DNA from: Mesostigma viride
Taxonomy: Eukaryota > Streptophyta > Mesostigmatophyceae > Mesostigmatales > Mesostigmataceae
Assembly (NCBI GenBank): GCA_009746045.1
Contig: RPFO01000713.1
Location: forward strand, 1-42,429
DNA length: 42,429 bases
Direction of reading: 5' to 3'
The notes beneath the pieces are model-generated. The model was not told the DNA's origin. It did no database searches and worked only from the letters and a program-made list of their open reading frames with translations. Shown here in pieces: positions 9,275 to 20,593 of this stretch; the first letter of the stretch is position 1; the number at the start of each line of letters is the position of its first letter. The position numbers and the translations under genes are program-made.

Positions 9275-9542
9275 CACAGTAATTTTCGTTGCTGTGTCCA
9301 ACATAGCAATCATTGCTTCCCGACAATTTGAAAGCTCCCAGAAATACTTTGGATGCAATCCACCTACCCACGGCAGTCGCCTTGCACAGTGACGCCGCCT
9401 CATAGGTCGATGTCTTGCCGCGAGCCGCCGCACAATGCCAGGATGCCTTGGCAATCGATAACAATGCAACACCGTGGTTGAGCGGTGTGATGTCCACACT
9501 TGGTTGCTGCACTGCTGCCATGGACAATGTGCGACCCTGTGC
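9275..9542 (-). CDS. Exon with probable one-base frame error
   Basis: Minus-strand exon, CAG acceptor (9543-9545) and GTAGGT donor. The 5' two thirds read best in one frame (VDITPLNHGVALLSIAKAS, then STYEAASLCKATAVGRW), the 3' third in another (HPKYFWELSNCREAMIAM, then LDTATKITV). The switch is near 9350-9370. Length is 268 bases, one more than a multiple of three, which fits a single extra base. The EAASL..ATAVGR and following helix faintly resemble an A module. Confidence 0.45.
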
Positions 9543-9695
9543 CTGGCAAGTACCAAACAAAAAACAGCACACGATGAAAAGGAAAAGATAACGTTGGTCA
9601 CAGTTATGATGCATCGCACAAACATGCCATCATACATGCATTAGAAAGAAATGATGTCACTAGCACTATCCATGACATTACCAGTGCCACTTACC

Positions 9696-9757
9696 AGAAG
9701 CCAAGAAGGATATACCATCCAACAGTCCCCACGGCAGCTCCCAGTTCCAAACGGATA
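9696..9757 (-). CDS. Hydrophobic exon
   Basis: 62-base exon between a CAG acceptor and a GTAAGT donor. In the frame continuing from the 9915-10091 exon it encodes IRLELGAAVGTVGWYILLGF, a possible membrane segment. The joining codon (G plus AT) is consistent with the upstream exon. Confidence 0.4.
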
Positions 9758-9914
9758 TCTGCATGGCGCAAACAAGATTCACACATCAGCGATGGTCCAC
9801 ACAAATGTAAACGTCTTTTAGCGGAAACATTCAAATTTCAAGTTATCTCATCCACATTCATGCCCCCGCAATACAGCCAACGTACGAGTTATGTCCAAAA
9901 ACAACTGCACCCAC

Positions 9915-10091
9915 CTGGCTTGCAAAGAGCGAAAACAATGCCGTCGTAGCCGACAGTGGCAATTTCAGCTACAATCACGATGGCCGCAATGGAAAGCGCG
10001 ACCATGATGTTGCGGAACTCCCTTGTGCCTGCCATCGCGCCTAGCATCGCACCGACCAGTTGCGAAATCCTCCGCACGAGCCTCATCACGG
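9915..10091 (-). CDS. Membrane-segment exon
   Basis: Minus-strand exon with GTGGGT donor. Encodes MRLVRRISQLVGAMLGAMAG, then EFRNIMVALSIAAIVIVAEI and GYDGIVFALCKP. Two hydrophobic stretches suggest membrane insertion. The exon ends one base into a codon, compatible with the exon at 9696-9757. The family is not recognised. Confidence 0.45.
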
Positions 10092-10269
10092 CTGCACTCG
10101 TGGATTCAAGAGAACACACAACACAGCATGCACAGCAACGACACAACAAACTCTTGTCAACTATCAGCCCTCCCAAAAAGAGACATGTCATCTACTGCCA
10201 CAATAAGCAGACCAACTACAGTGACAACTTGTTACGGATACGCAAAACAATTATTGTGCAGCATCTTAC

Positions 10270-10317
10270 CACAGACCAACTGCAGGAAAACATGCACAAC
10301 TGGCGCCACCAGAAGCT
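10270..10317 (-). CDS. Short hydrophobic exon
   Basis: 48-base exon, acceptor CAG (10318-10320), donor GTAAGA. One frame gives LLVAPVVHVFLQLVC, another membrane-like segment. Tentative because it is so short. Confidence 0.3.
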
Positions 10318-10479
10318 CTGCAAGTAGGATGGCAAAGGGCCAGCATCATTGTGCAAAAACAGAATAACATCAGTTCATCACAAAGTGCTGTGTAAAACAT
10401 AATCATGACTCATGAGGCCTCCTTCCCCGCCAAAGAAAGGTAACTTGACCCACAGAAGACAAACAAAGCAGGTGCTAAC

Positions 10480-10685
10480 CTGTGAACAAAATACCACGCC
10501 CATCTGGGTAGTAAATGATGAGCCGGACAACGCACATCAGCTCTGTGAAGCTCCACCATACCGCCCACAACGCCAACCTCAGCACCACACTCCATCCTCC
10601 CTTTATAGATGCAGAAAGCGCGCCACGAGGATGGCGGTGCACAACAGACCCGGTAGCCTAGCGCCGTAGTCTAGTCCCATGGTGC
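10480..10685 (-). pseudogene. Broken duplicate of membrane-protein exon
   Basis: Downstream copy of the exon at 10917-11123, from a 437-bp tandem duplication. It keeps the GTTAGC donor and the C-terminal LALWAVWW and VVRLIIYYP coding, but carries an in-frame TAA after FLHL where the other copy has GAA, and a one-base deletion soon after. As the intact copy keeps the frame open throughout, this one is probably skipped or non-functional. Confidence 0.55.
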
Positions 10686-10916
10686 CTGATCGAGCTTATG
10701 AAGTCACCAGGTCATGCAACCAGGTCCCATACGAATCCGAAATCGGCCACCCACTTCCTCGATTGGCACGTATGCGTCGAAAATCAAACCTTGGCGTATG
10801 AAAAACTTGGAAACCCCGATTTCCAACCACGAATATCCGCCATCGCCTGCTATCTAGGATCAAAAATAGTATTGCTTGCGCGACTTGCACAGAAGACAAA
10901 CAAAGCAGGTGCTAAC

Positions 10917-11123
10917 CTGTGAACAAAATACCACGCCCACCTGGGTAGTAAATGATGAGCCGAACGACGCACATCAGCTCTGTGAAGGTCCACCATACCG
11001 CCCACAACGCCAACCTCAGGCACCCCACTCCATCCTCCCTTTCTAGATGCAGAAAGCGTGCCACGAGGATGGCGGTGCACAACAGACCCGGCAGCCTGGC
11101 GCCGTAGTCTAGTCCGATGGTGC
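10917..11123 (-). CDS. Membrane-protein exon, intact copy
   Basis: Minus-strand exon, CAG acceptor candidate (11124-11126) and GTTAGC donor. The open frame gives DYGARLPGLLCTAILVARFL, then CLRLALWAVWWTFTELMCVV and RLIIYYPGGRGILFTG. Two hydrophobic segments suggest a polytopic membrane protein. Compared with the duplicate at 10480-10685, this copy has no stop. It could be an early exon of the chain running down to 4451, but linkage across 11-9 kb is inferred only from strand and splice signals. Confidence 0.5.
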
Positions 11124-11149
11124 CTGATCGAGCTTATGAAGTCACCAGG

Positions 11150-11401
11150 TCATGCAACCAGGTCCCATACGAATCCGAAATCGGCCACCCACTTCCTCGA
11201 ACGGCACGTATGCGTCGAAAAATCAAACCTTCGCGTCTGAAAAACTCGGCAACCCCAATTTCCAACCACGAATACCCGCCATCGCCTGCTAGCTAGCAGC
11301 AAAAATAGTATTTCTTGCGCGACTTGGTCGTAGGCTTGCCACTGCCCACCGGCGAACCTTGCGGCGCATGTCCCAAAAATGCTGCAGCCTACTGAACCCA
11401 T
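11150..11401 (-). CDS. Possible first exon
   Basis: Open frame starting ATG at 11401: MGSVGCSIFGTCAARFAGGQ, then VAQEILFLLLASRRWRVFVV. The VAQ.ILFL...SRRWR.FVVGN part is repeated in the tandem copy (10696-10890), where it reads VAQAILFLILDSRRWRIFVV, so it belongs to the duplicated unit. Start and splice ends are tentative; it could equally be untranslated leader. Confidence 0.3.
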   Translation of the reverse strand: MGSVGCSIFGTCAARFAGGQWQAYDQVAQEILFLLLASRRWRVFVVGNWGCRVFQTRRFDFSTHTCRSRKWVADFGFVWDLVA

Positions 11402-11639
11402 CCGCCTCTCCGTTCTGAACCCGATAGTACACTGTACCCTCTACCACCGATACCCAAATATATCCGGCCCTCGGCCACTACAGATTCTCTGATGCGGCGT
11501 GGGACACAACAACAACAACAACAATGTAACTTAGTTGAAGGGAAGAGCCTATAGTGATCAGCCTACTACTACTGTACGCTGCACTCGTCCAAGTTCAGTG
11601 TGCAGGTGAGAGGGGAATGAGTATCAGCGAATCCTAAAT

Positions 11640-12690
11640 GAAGGTACATGCACTTTTCAAGTCCACTTTAGAACTCTCTACTGCTGACTGCGGCGTGTAC
11701 TCAACAACAACAACCACATTCACTTTTCAAGTGAAACTCATTCAGATCACGTTCAGACTTGAATTTCGGTCTGAACAAAATGCTGACAACAAAACCGTCG
11801 TAACGCCCAAAATGTTACGGTTTTTGCACATTTTCTGGACGTTTCGTCGACTTGCCGCACTGAACGCTACGAAATTTTAGGACGGCGCGCTGTCGGCCTC
11901 GCGATGGGCCCAGTAACGCCCAAAATGTTACGGCTTCTAAACATTTTCTGGACGTTCCGTCGAGCTGCCGCACTGAACGCTACGAAATTTGAGGACGGCG
12001 CGCTCTCGGCCTAGCGATGGGCGCAGTAGCCGAAGTTGATCGCCACAAGGCATGGGATGTTTCGTAAGAGATGCATTCGCGCAAGAGTTTGAGGGCCGCG
12101 CAACAACTTGACATCGCGTTTCAGGTCCGTCAACCTGCCTGTGTTTTCTTTCTCCTCCCATTGGCGGGCCGCCCCCCCTGCTGAACAAAGTTCTGAACCG
12201 GATCAACCCCTGCCCGCAAAAGTGCTGAACCGGATCTGGACAGATCAGACGTTTCAGCCCCCGTTCAGAACGTGTGAGACTCGATCTGCCTAGTTTGCCA
12301 CTTTTCGGGCAACTGCTCCGATTGGGCGCCACCGCGGATCTCCGAATCGCCCTGACTATCGGCCGCCCTGCGCTCGCGGTTTTCGTACGGGCCACTTTTC
12401 GGGCCTCACGGTTTGACCAATTTTTCGTCCGTGTTAATCGTAGTCACTAGAGGGGACTAGTGGGGGGGCCAAGGCCCCCCACTTATTCGGACGCACTACG
12501 CCACCAGGGGCCCTGAGGCCTTCGCCGAAAGCTTCGACCCGCCGGGTTGAGCCCGCCGACCGGGCCGGCCTACTACGCCGGGGGGCGAACGCTCGGCGGC
12601 CTTCCTTTGGGGGCTTCCCCTCGCGCGCGCTCGCGCCGGCCCGCCGCACCGTCGATCCCACGCTCCGTCCCTCACGGGCACGTCCAGCAC
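11640..12690. repeat. Dispersed ~1-kb repeat, copy 1
   Basis: Shares nearly identical sequence with 16850-17930 over about 600 bp (from GGACGGCGCGCTGTCGGCC near 11880) and weaker similarity at both ends. Contains two copies of TAACGCCCAAAATG(T/C)TACGG, the segment TGCTGAACCGGATC, a G/C hairpin and a GC-rich right end with the motif TCGCGCCGGCCCGCCGCACC. Open frames inside are identical between copies, but have the composition of a repeat and no domain I recognise. Could be a non-autonomous transposon. Confidence 0.8.
12463..12480. other. G/C hairpin in dispersed repeat
   Basis: GGGGGGCC, AA, GGCCCCCC: an 8-bp perfect inverted repeat following CACTAGAGGGGACTAG. The equivalent in copy 2 is at 17707-17724, and copy 3 has a longer hairpin at 18564-18593. 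Confidence 0.8.
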
Positions 12691-12756
12691 GCGTCGTACT
12701 ACTAGTACATCAACCCAGTCCGAATAGTACTGTATATCGTGAGACGTCGCCGTTCA

Positions 12757-13050
12757 TTGCATGCAAGTATTTCCTTACTCATTACTTCGTAATAACTGAA
12801 ACTCACAATGCAGCTAAGCCATGCAGGACACAATGTGGGTACCGCTTTTGGCAAGCCATAACGACAAAACACTTCCATGCAAACTCCCATGTTCATCATT
12901 CATTATTATTCATTGAGTGGCAATCCTTTGTAAACACATGCACCAATTCGGTCATGCCCACTATGACTTCATGTAGACAATGTTTTGTACATGACTCGAC
13001 AGTGCCCTTGTGCGCGACCGTGGGGCGTGGCAGGCTAGCCCTCTCCATTC
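12757..13050. repeat. Dispersed repeat, copy 2
   Basis: Second copy of the sequence at 1128-1420, again leading directly into the 30-bp minisatellite. The two differ by small indels (for example an extra CATTATTATT). Confidence 0.85.
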
Positions 13051-15480
13051 GTGGGTGTGGTGGGGAGCTGCCATGCATGCGTGGGTTTAGGCCCGGTGGC
13101 TGGCATGCGTGCGTGGGTGTGGGGGGTGGCTGCCGTGCGTGCGTGGGTGTGGGGGGTGGCTGGCATGCGTACGTGGGTGTGGGGGGTGGCTAGCATGCAC
13201 GTGCATGCGGGGGGTGGCTGGCATGCATGCGTGCATGTGGGGGGTGGCTGGCATGCATGCGTGGGTTTGTGGGGTGGCTGCCATGCGTGCGTGGGTGTGG
13301 GGTGTGGCTGGCATGCGTATGTGGGTGTGGGGGGTGGCTAGCATGCACGTGCATGTGGGGGGTGGCTGTCATGCATGCGTGCATGTGGGGGGTGGCTGGG
13401 ATGCATGCGTGGGTTTGTGGGGGGGCTGGCATGCGTGCGTGGGTGTGGGGGTGGCTGGCATGCGTGCGTGGGTTTGCGGGGTGGCTGGCATGCATGTGTG
13501 GGTGTGGGCGGGAGCTGCCATGCACGCATGTGGGGCGGGGCAGGCTGGCATGCGTGCGTGGGTGTGGGGGGGGACGGCATGCGTACGTTGCTGACGCGGG
13601 TGGCTGGCATGCATAAGTGGGTTTGTGGGGTGGCTGGCATGCATGCGTGCAAGTGGGGGGGGGCTGGCACGCGTGTGTGGGTTTTGGGGGGGCTGGCATG
13701 CATGCGTGTGTGTGGGGGGGGGCTGACATAAGTGCGTGGGTGTGGGGGTGGCTGGCATGCGTGCCTGGGTTTGGGGTTGGGCTGCCATGCGTGTGTGGGT
13801 TTAGGGGGTGGCTGGCATGCGTGCCTGGGTTCTTAGGGTGGGCTGCCATGCGTGCGTGGGTGTGGGGGGTGGCTGGCATGCGTACGTGGGTGTGGGGGGT
13901 GGCTGGCATCCATGCGTGCATGTGGGGGGTGGCTGGCATGCATGCGTGGGCTCGTGGGGTGGCTGGCATGCGTGCGTGGGTGTGGGGGGGAGTGGCATGC
14001 GTGCGTGGGTGTGGGGGGGCTGGCATCCATGCGTGGGTTTGCGGGGTGGCTGGCATGCATGCGTGCATGTGGGGTGGCTGGCAAGCATGCGTGCATGTGG
14101 GGGTTGGCTGGCATGCGTGCGTGGGTTGGGGGGGCGGCTGCCGTGCGTGCGTGGGTGTGTGTGGGGGCTGGCATGCATGCATGCATGTGGGGGGGCTGCC
14201 ATTCATGCGTGGGTTTGTGGGGTGCCTGGCATGCATGCGTGCATGAGGGGGGTGGCTGGCATGCGCGCGTGGGTGTGTGGGGGGCGTACGTGGGTCTGGG
14301 GGGTGGCTGGCATGCCTGCGTGGGGTTTGTGAGGGGGCTGGCATGCATGCGTGGGTGTAGTGGGGGGCTGCCATGCATGCGTGGGTTTGTGGGGGGGGCT
14401 GGCACGCGTGCGTGGGTTCGTGGGGTGGCTGCCATGCGTGCGTGGGTGTGTGGGGTGGCTGGCATGCGTACGTGGGTGTGGGGGGTGGCTGGCATGCATA
14501 AGTGGGTTTGTGGGGGGGCTGGCATGCGTGCGTGGGCATGGGGGTGGCTGGCATGCGTGCGTGGGTCGGTGGGGTGCCTGGCATGCATAAGTGGGCCCGC
14601 GGTGCCCCTGATTGCTGTCTGGCCCCTAATCATGTGGATGTGGCTGGCTGCCTGCTGGCACGCGTGTGTGGGTTTTGGGGGGGCTGGCATGCATGCGTGT
14701 GTGTGTGGGGGGCTGAGATGCGTGCGTGGGTGTGGGGGTGGCTGGCATGCGTGCCTGGGTTTGGGGTTGGGCTGCCATGCGTGCGTGGGTTTAGGGGGTG
14801 GCTGGCATGCGTGCCTGGGTTCGTAGGGTGGGCTGCCATGCGTGCGTGGGTGTGGGGGGTGGCTGGCATGCGTACGTGGGTGTGGGGGGTGGCTGGCATC
14901 CATGCGTGCATGTGGGGGGTGGCTGGCATCCATGCGTGCATGTGGGGGGTGGCTGGCATGCGTGCGTGGGCTCGTGGGGTGGCTGGCTTGCGTGCGTGGG
15001 TGTGGGGGTGGCTGGCATCCATGCGTGGGTTTGCGGGGTGGCTGGCATGCATGCGTGCATGTGGGGGGGGGCTGGCATGCGTGCGTGGGTGTGGGGGGGG
15101 CGTACGTGGGTATGGGGGGTGGCTGGCATGCGTCCGTGGGTGTGGGGGCGGAGTGGCATGCATGCGTGGGTGTGGTGGGGGGCTGCCATGCATGCGTGGG
15201 TTTAGGGGGGGCTGGCATGCGTGCCTGGGTTCGTGGGGTGGCTTCCATGCGTGCGTGGGTGTGGGGGGTGGCTGGCATGCGTACGTGGGTGTGGGGGGTG
15301 GCTGGCATGCATAAGTGGGTTTGTGTAAGGGGCGGGGGGTGGCTGGCATGCGTGCGTGGGCATGGGGGTGGCTGGCATGCGTGCGTGGGTTGGTGGGGTG
15401 CCTGGCATGCATAAGTGAGCCCGCGGTGCCCCTGATTGCTGTCTGGCCCCTAATCATGTGGATGTGGCTGGCTGCCTGCC
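13045..15480. repeat. 30-bp G-rich minisatellite, block 2, with internal duplication
   Basis: About 75 copies of the 30-bp unit. Within it, about 13660-14600 and 14655-15420 are near-duplicates of each other, and each ends with the GGGCCCGCGGTGCCCCTGAT tail (14590, 15420), so a ~0.8-1 kb segment has been duplicated as a block. Long open frames on both strands are repeat artefacts. Confidence 0.9.
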
Positions 15481-15973
15481 CTCCTGTTTGCCCCATCCCC
15501 AAACCCCATGCCGCAAGGCTCGTAGCTCAAGCCCCATGGCTCATGCCCCATGGCCCTTGCCTGCCAGCCTACCTGTGCTGCATACCCTTGCAGCCTTTCC
15601 TGCCTCGCCTGGCGTGGCCTGCCCTGCCCTCTCTGCCCTCCCGCCCGCCCATGCGGTCCGTTGCCACGGATGGAAAATGAGAAGAAAATAATATGGCCCC
15701 GCTGGCACCACAAATCACCTGGTTGGTCAACCAAGGGGATAGCCTGCACAATGAGACAGGAACACAGCAGACCCAGCAAAGCAAGATTCAGGTTGTAAGC
15801 CAGTGGAGATTACTTTTGACTTGCTTGATGAAGAAATACAACACACCTTCTACGGTCACACCTTCTATGAACAAATGGTTGATTGATCACCTTATACACC
15901 ACGTAAACATGTTACCAGACGCGCTCTTCAGTCCAGTGAAAATCCACGTGCGAAGCAAGGCAGATTATCTTAC

Positions 15974-16147
15974 GCAGTAAGCACCATGAATGTCAGCCAC
16001 TACAGCAGTAAATGACGCCCTAAACTCATGACCAGGCAAGCATCCACAGGGGCTTTCACCGCCCAGTATATTCCAGTAAATATCATCACAGATCCTCTGG
16101 CAACGGACGTTGACACGGGAAACCCGAAGGACCATGAAGATGGCGTC
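15974..16147 (-). CDS. Exon of a second minus-strand gene
   Basis: 58 codons, phase 0 at both ends, CAG acceptor (16148-16150) and GTAAGA donor at 15973. Encodes DAIFMVLRVSRVNVRCQRIC, then DDIYWNILGGESPCGCLPGH and EFRASFTAVVADIHGAYC. Five cysteines. Joins in frame to the exon at 16298-16410. Family not recognised. Confidence 0.55.
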
Positions 16148-16297
16148 CTGCACGGCTAAGAAAATGAAACGCAGACCCTTGCTACGCTATGTCTTCGCTG
16201 CGACTAGGTGAAGTCGGCCCAATGGAAACAACGCAACCGAGGAAACGCATCAAAAAGAGAGCAGGCACTATCCCGGTCATCGAAACAAACGACTCAC

Positions 16298-16410
16298 CAT
16301 CGGCATCGCCAGCGTACGTCCCGTGGCAACAAATCCAGCGTTCATTCCAATATTGCGTGACGACAACAGAAACTCGTCGGCCACACCCACGCCTTCCACG
16401 AACAGTAAAC
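16298..16410 (-). CDS. Exon of a second minus-strand gene
   Basis: Minus-strand exon with GTGAGT donor at 16297 and an AG acceptor at 16411-16412. Reads LLFVEGVGVADEFLLSSRNI, then GMNAGFVATGRTLAMPM; it ends in phase 0, matching the next exon at 16147. A further upstream exon with TFELFLIWLAVGGHSRAW and a GTTAGT donor at 16529 is likely, but its frame does not join cleanly. Unknown function. Confidence 0.45.
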
Positions 16411-16849
16411 CTATTTCACTAGGCACCCAATACGTCAAGCAAAGAAGCACGATAACATAATACCTAAATCTACAACGACATTCCATTTCCAGGTCGCTAG
16501 CTATCGCAGCAGGCCATAGCGCCACTAACCTCTCCCACGCACGTGAATGCCCACCGACGGCCAGCCAGATCAGAAACAATTCAAAGGTACGCATCGAAAT
16601 GGAACATTGAACGCTATAAAAGCAATGCCCACGCATTGTCCATCCCCAATTTTCCAGGCAGCGTTGACCGCCATCCCCAGCCAGCAGGAATATTAAGTGC
16701 TGTCGCAGCATGTCGCCCCCTCTCCCCCTCGCAGTCCTGGTTTATGCACGTTCGATTGCTTGGGCGCGTCCAGGCGGTCCAGCACCGCGTACTACCCAGT
16801 ACCCACTTGAAAATCCTCCCAAGTCATTTTTTCCCTGCCTGGTAAGTAC

Positions 16850-17930
16850 GGAATCTGGCAGAAATTCGTCCAGCAAGCATCATACTACTCTCCACTGCTC
16901 CAAGTCAAATTTTGCGTATAAATTTAGAATAAATATCAGTCACATCATGTTCAGACTATAACTCCGGTCTGAATCGAAAAGTGATGCGAAAACACTCAGT
17001 GAAACGGTTTCTGCACGCAATGCGGACAGGAAAACGGCCGTAACGCCCAAAATGCTACGGTTTCTAAACATTTTCTGGACGTTCCGTCGAGATGCCGCAC
17101 TGAACGCTACGAAATTTTAGGACGGCGCGCTGTCGGCCTCGCGATGGGCCCAGTAACGCCCAAAATGTTACGGCTTCTAAACATTTTCTGGACGTTCCGT
17201 CGAGCTGCCGCACTGAACGCTACGAAATTTGAGGACGGCGCGCTCTCGGCCTAGCGATGGGCGCAGTAGCCGAAGTTGATCGCCACAAGGCATGGGATGT
17301 TTCGTAAGAGATGCATTCGCGCAAGAGTTTGAGGGCCGCGCAACAACTTGACATCGCGTTTCAGGTCCGTCAAACTGCCTGTGTTTTCTTGATCCTCCCA
17401 TTGGCGGGCCGCCCCCCCTGCTGAACAAAGTTCTGAACCGGATCAACCCCTGCCCGCAAAAGTGCTGAACCGGATCTGGACAGATCAGACGTTTCAGCCC
17501 CCGTTCAGAACGTGTGAGACTCGATCTGCCTAGTTTGCCACTTTTCGGGCAACTGCTCCGATTGGGCGCCACCGCGGATCTCCGAATCGCCCTGACTATC
17601 GGCCGCCCTGCGCTCGCGGTTTTCGTACGGGCCACTTTTCGGGCCTCACGGTTTGACCAATTTTTTCGTCCGTGTTAATCGTAGTCACTAGAGGGGGACA
17701 AGCGTGGGGGGGCCAAGGCCCCCCACTTATTCGGACGCACTACGCCACCAGGGGCCCTGAGGCCCCCGCCGAAAGCTTCGACCCGCCGGGTTGAGCCCGC
17801 CTACCGGGCCGGCCACTACGCCGGGGGGCGAACGCTCGGCGGCCTTCCTTGGGGGGCTTCCCATCGCGCGCGCTCGCGCCGGCCCGCCGCACCGTCGATC
17901 CCACGCTCCGTCCCTCACGGGGAAATCTTC
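16850..17930. repeat. Dispersed ~1-kb repeat, copy 2
   Basis: Near-identical to 11880-12670 from GGACGGCGCGCTGTCGGCC (17119) to the Pro/Arg-coding GC-rich end. It carries one extra copy of the GTTCCGTCGA(G)..GCCGCACTGAACGC segment at 17040-17110. The right boundary at ~17920 continues into TCCAAATAAATTTTTATTCC, which the first copy lacks. Confidence 0.8.
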
Positions 17931-18183
17931 CAAATAAATTTTTATTCCTCGGAACAACTCAGTGAGACGGTTTTTGAACGAAATGCGGACAGGAAAACGG
18001 CCGTAACGCCCCAAATATTACGGTTTCGAAACAATTTATGAACGTTCCGTCGAGATGCCGCACTGAACACTACGAGACTTGAGAACGGCGGGCTTTTAAC
18101 TCCCGAGTTGTTGTACTTCCGCGTCCCATATCCGTTAACCTTCCTCGGCTTGTTTTGGAGATTTAGATTCGCGACCAAAAGTT

Positions 18184-18600
18184 AGACGCTCGCAACAACT
18201 TGACATCGCGTTTCAGGTCCGTCAAACTGCCTGTGTTTTCTTTCTCCTCCCATTGGCGAGCCACCCCCCCTGCTGAACAAAGTGCTGAACCGGATCCCCC
18301 CCTGCCCGCAAAAGTGCTGAACCGGATCTGACCAGATCAGGCATTTCAGCACCCGTTCAGACTTTGTGACAGTCGATCTGCCTAGTTTGCCACTTTTCGG
18401 GCAACTGCTCCGATTGGGCGCCACCGCGGATCTCCGAATCGCCCTGACTATCGGCCGCCCTGCGCTCGCGTTTTTCGTACGGGCCACTTTTCGGGCCTCA
18501 CGGTTTGACCAACTTTTTCGATGGGGTTAATCGTAGTCACTAGAAGGGGACAAGAAAAAAGTGGGGGAGGGGGGGCTATCGCCCCCCCTCCCCGACTTGA
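18184..18600. repeat. Dispersed repeat, partial copy 3
   Basis: Matches the right half of the dispersed repeat from CAACAACTTGACATCGCG to the hairpin. The hairpin here is longer: 18564-18576 pairs perfectly with 18581-18593 (13 bp, loop TATC). Downstream sequence (18600-18780) is GC-rich but differs from the other copies. Confidence 0.75.
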
Positions 18601-20040
18601 GAGGACGTGACTCGCCGCTAGCGGCCCAGAGGCCGATAGTCGACCTTCTGGGCGCCAACCGCACCGGCCCGCGCGACGCGCCAAGACCCTTCCACGGAGG
18701 ACGCGCGAGCGGACGATTCCGACCGGGACGAACCGCCGCCGTGCGCCACGCGCAACGGACCCTTCCCCGTGAACACCGTGGAAGCTCTCCGAGCGTGAGA
18801 TACTTGGAAATTTCGTCACGTTCGTATCGAAAATGAAATTTCTGACAAATTTGTCAGCTCGGACAGAACCACAATGAATTTCAGCATACCATTCGATACA
18901 ACAATGATATTTCGGCGTCGGAGACTTGGAAATTTCGTTACGTTCGTATCGCCAGTGAAATTCTGACAAATTTTATCCTGAACTATTTCGCATCATAACA
19001 TGACTCCGTTGGGAGATCATCATGTAGCACTGGCTAACATATTCCCTTGCTGGATGGATGGAGGTAGGTGAAGACTTAAACCTTTTTGAATGACCTTATT
19101 TGTCTAATTGTAATTGCCTAGCACAGTCTACCTAGAGGAGGGCCCTGATTGGCACAATTGTGGCCATGTACGTAATTATGCTACATGTCGTACATGATCT
19201 CCCAACTAGTCATGTTATAATTTAATTTCATTTTAATGCTAGCATGTCTTGTTGCATGCCCTCAAAGCTAAAATTGTTTATCACATGCAGAGAGAGCCCG
19301 CACAATGAATTTCAGCGTACCATTCATTAACCCGTGTTTTTTTAATTAGAACGCGATATATAGCGTTGTAAGCTTTTTTTAGAACGCGTATAGCACCTAA
19401 GGAAAATTTTTTTTCATGGTCATGTATATACTTTCCTGAAAGCCCATAAATCAAAGGATTTTTTGAGCTACTCAGACCTACAAAATGCTTATTCATTAGA
19501 GAGATACACTGGTTTGAATACAGGGGGGTCTGACCATGACCGCGATTTCTTGACCCTAGGTCACAAGTCATGTGCTTATTCACAAATGGTTCATGAAAAA
19601 AATCTGGCTTCTTGCACGAGCTATGGGCAACATATGCAGGCTCTGTGAAACAAAACTCAGGCCCATTGGGCCACTGGAGCTATTTTTCATTAGCATCACA
19701 ATTACAACGCAGTACAACGCAGTGGGAAAAATGAGAGCCCTTCACAACATGACGCAACGACATGAGCCCCATAAACGGGGCCATAGTGAGCTTGGAGGGT
19801 CAAAACGTTGAAAATAGGTGTTGTATAAGTTATACAGCATCAAACATGCATCAAACATCATGACTGGATGACCTAATATGACTGAATCAGGCAGCCATAG
19901 CCAAAGCATCATCCACTTTCACAACGTGTTGAGCACATGCCTCGTGGGAACGGAGGTGCTGGGTTTTCATTCCATAACGCGTGCAATACTGAAAGAAAGA
20001 GGCACGTGTAATGCAAGGCTTGGATAGGTTGAGTGATCCA
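18600..20040. other. No gene recognised
   Basis: Contains two diverged copies of a ~55-bp segment (ACTTGGAAATTTCGT..ACGTTCGTATCG at 18803 and 18927), AT-rich stretches and no convincing exon. Short open frames here lack splice or compositional support. Confidence 0.6.
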
Positions 20041-20124
20041 TGAGCTTACATGCAGGCAAAGATGACGCTGGAATGCATGCTAGCAAATGGTGGCAAGATG
20101 CTAACTACGTTTCACGAGGGTGAC

Positions 20125-20260
20125 CCCATTCCCCTCCTCGGGGCGCGTGTGCCCCCATTCCCCTCCTCGGGGCGCGTGTGCCCCCATTCGGCCCTCTGGG
20201 CGCGTGTGCCCCCATTCCCTCCCGTGGGCCGCGTGTGTTGTCGGCCCTCTGTCGGCCCGC
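20125..20260. repeat. GC-rich 38-bp tandem repeat
   Basis: Three to four copies of a unit with CCCCATTCCCCTCCTCGGGG followed by CGCGTGTGC. Open frames across it are artefacts. Confidence 0.8.
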
Positions 20261-20593
20261 GTGGGTGCCGTGGGGGGCCGTGTGGGTGGTGGGGGCCGTG
20301 GGGGGCGTGGGGGCAAAAGGGCCCTTATACTCGGTGGGAGGAAAGAAACAAAAAAATCAAAAGGTGTGGTGGTTCGAACCCGCGTTTCTCGGTCATCTTC
20401 CCAGTGAAGGGTAGCGACTCCACGCCTGTCCGCCCCGTGAGCTGCGAGCCTCGGGTCCGCGTTTCTGTCATCTTCCCAGTCAAGGGTAGCCACTCCACGC
20501 GATCCCTCCGCCCGCAGGCGATGGTAATCTATCGTTTTTTTCCCCTTATAAGCGTGTTTTTTCTGGGGGGTGGCGGTTGGCGGGTGGCGGGCG

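Larger units (their letters stand above)
10455..11330. repeat. 437-bp tandem duplication containing gene 5' exon
   Basis: Two near-identical consecutive copies, about 10455-10890 and 10891-11330; each includes the AGAAGACAAACAAAGCAGG start, a GTTAGC splice donor (minus strand) and a segment ending near CGCCATCGCCTGCTA. The copies differ by scattered substitutions and small indels. Offset between equivalent donors is 437. Confidence 0.9.

Noticed and set aside
11937-12395. 152-codon minus-strand frame, identical in two repeat copies
   Set aside because: Conserved only because the DNA repeat is recent. It begins MARTKTASAGRP, superficially like a histone H3 start, but the rest is unrelated and the third copy breaks it.
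13190-15308. Very long His/Pro/Thr-rich or Gly/Trp-rich open frames
   Set aside because: They are produced by a 30-bp tandem unit (multiple of three), which keeps several frames open on both strands. No flanking coding sequence or splice sites support them.
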